Shown here: in pieces, positions 5,435 through 5,809 of the stretch
Numbering within the stretch: the stretch's first letter is position 1
Layout of the letters: each line of letters begins with the position of its first letter
Source of the DNA: CAYRVF01 sp964427535
GTDB taxonomy: Bacteria; Chloroflexota; Ktedonobacteria; Ktedonobacterales; JADMIN01
Assembly (NCBI GenBank): GCA_964427535.1
Contig: CAYRVF010000193.1
Location: forward strand, 1 to 5,809
DNA: 5,809 bases
Direction of reading: 5' to 3'
Translations under genes and position numbers: made by a program
The notes under the pieces: model-generated
The model's database searches: none
Told to the model about the DNA's origin: nothing
The model's input: the letters and a program-made list of their open reading frames with translations, nothing else

Positions 5435-5760
5435 CATCTCCTGTCGCGTCACCGCACTCCGTGTTCTTGTGGATACGGAGCAGTGCGGCCGGGACATGCT
5501 GCGGAGGGGTTGAAAAACGCTGCGATGGATCGCGCGCGACAAGCAACACGAAAGGAGCGTCTCCACCACACTGGAAACAGCGAGCTGTTGATGTCCGCGC
5601 GTTCGCAGACGCGCCCGTTATCCCCTGAATCCGTCCCGCCGGATTTAGCTACCCGCCCCAGCACGGCCCCGTCGTGCTCTGCGCTCGGTAGCGCGCTGTC
5701 CGGCACGCCGACATCCGCGATGCTGCCATCCGGCAGCCCGCTCATCAGGAGAAACATACG
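5435..5760 (+). other. Structured 325-nt leader, possible cis-regulatory RNA
   Basis: No convincing protein gene lies here. Near the 5' end an 11-bp stem pairs CCGCACTCCGT (5452-5462) with ACGGA (5475-5479) and GTGCGG (5483-5488), with a 3-nt bulge. Smaller stems are GCGA/TCGC (5522-5533) and GGAG/CTCC (5554-5564). A chain of stems follows: AACAG/CTGTT (5576-5589), GCGCGT/ACGCGC (5597-5614), TGAATCCG/CGGATTTA with one G-U (5626-5647), AGCACG/CGTGCT (5660-5678), GCGCT/AGCGC (5681-5694) and GCTGCC/GGCAGC (5722-5737). There is no T-tract, so no intrinsic terminator or attenuator is visible. I did not recognise a known riboswitch or T-box core. It could be a cis-acting leader or a small RNA; the function is unknown. 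Confidence 0.45.
5747..5751 (+). promoter_or_regulatory. Ribosome binding site of the truncated gene
   Basis: AGGAG lies 9 nt before the GTG at 5761, following the last leader hairpin (5722-5737) by 9 nt. It supports the GTG as the start codon. Confidence 0.7.
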
Positions 5761-5809
5761 GTGAAACGAAGTCGCTCGATTCTCGCCGCCTCGCTCGGAA
5801 CCGCTGGAA
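5761..5809 (+). CDS. Start of a gene with a signal-peptide-like N-terminus (partial)
   Basis: Only 16 codons are inside the window: a GTG start followed by KRSRSILAASLGTAG. A basic stretch (Lys2, Arg3, Arg5) followed by small and hydrophobic residues is how a Sec signal peptide or lipoprotein leader begins, so an exported protein is likely; the product cannot be named. The start is supported by AGGAG upstream and by the promoter at 5400-5428, with a long structured leader in between. The gene runs off the right edge. Confidence 0.65.
   Translation, partial: MKRSRSILAASLGTAG

Noticed and set aside
5581..5700. tRNA-like fold on either strand
   Set aside because: Several hairpins are adjacent, but there is no GGTTCGA-type T-loop, no D-arm and no 7-bp acceptor stem in the right spacing.
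5449..5757. 102-codon minus-strand frame in the 3' intergenic region
   Set aside because: No ribosome binding site, no domain pattern, and it lies opposite the chain of hairpins.
5500..5760. Cobalamin, SAM, TPP or T-box type leader
   Set aside because: Fragments such as AATCCG near CCCGCC and CTCATCAGGAG recall pieces of known motifs, but the diagnostic cores (for example the B12 box or the T-box AGGGTGGNACCGCG) are absent.
5483..5764. 93-codon plus-strand frame whose TGA overlaps the GTG at 5761
   Set aside because: The overlap looks like coupling, but the protein is a Ser/Pro/Thr/Arg-rich sequence without domain pattern and has no ribosome binding site at its start; the DNA is better explained as structured leader.
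1..5809. CRISPR array, insertion sequence or prophage genes
   Set aside because: No regularly spaced repeats, no transposase or integrase motif and no terminal inverted repeats were seen.

Overview
The window is GC-rich bacterial DNA with tightly packed genes. It holds a three-gene set of de novo purine biosynthesis (purF, purM, purN) with a Roadblock/LC7-like gene inserted between purF and purM. This set is flanked by a glycine-rich RRM RNA-binding protein gene on one side and a MerR-family regulator gene on the other. The GC content, the bacterial RRM protein with a long Gly/Arg tail, the Roadblock gene and the short palindromes with AT-rich loops would fit a member of Chloroflexota (Thermomicrobia-like). 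That placement is inference from general family knowledge; no marker gene in the window fixes the taxon.

Layout. Positions 1-150 hold a leader with two hairpins, one a 12-bp stem ending 9 nt before the Shine-Dalgarno sequence. Positions 151-747 (+) encode the RRM protein, followed by a clear intrinsic terminator at 766-795. On the minus strand, read from right to left, come purF (4446-2917), the Roadblock/LC7 gene (2887-2522), purM (2492-1452) and purN (1455-796). The spacers are 29 nt, 29 nt and a 4-nt ATGA overlap, so the four genes look like one operon converging on the RRM gene. Between purF and merR lies a divergent promoter region: a weak candidate for purF (TTGCCG-18-TAGAAT), and for merR a perfect extended -10 whose upstream spacer carries a dyad arranged like a MerR operator. 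merR is at 4698-5231 (+).

Positions 5232-5760 hold no convincing protein gene but much structure: three short palindromes directly after merR, a near-consensus sigma70-type promoter (TTGACA-17-TATACT) with a near-perfect inverted repeat in its spacer, and a leader of about 325 nt with a chain of perfect small hairpins. The leader ends at a good Shine-Dalgarno sequence and a GTG that opens a reading frame resembling a signal peptide (5761 to the edge).

Function. PurF (first committed step), PurN (step 3) and PurM (step 5) act in IMP synthesis; purD, purL/Q/S, purE/K, purC, purB and purH are not here. The Roadblock protein has no recognised GTPase partner in the window. MerR may regulate its own promoter and possibly the structured, operator-bearing unit downstream, but the two dyads differ in sequence. 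That unit (5400-5809) is the part most likely to hold something undescribed.
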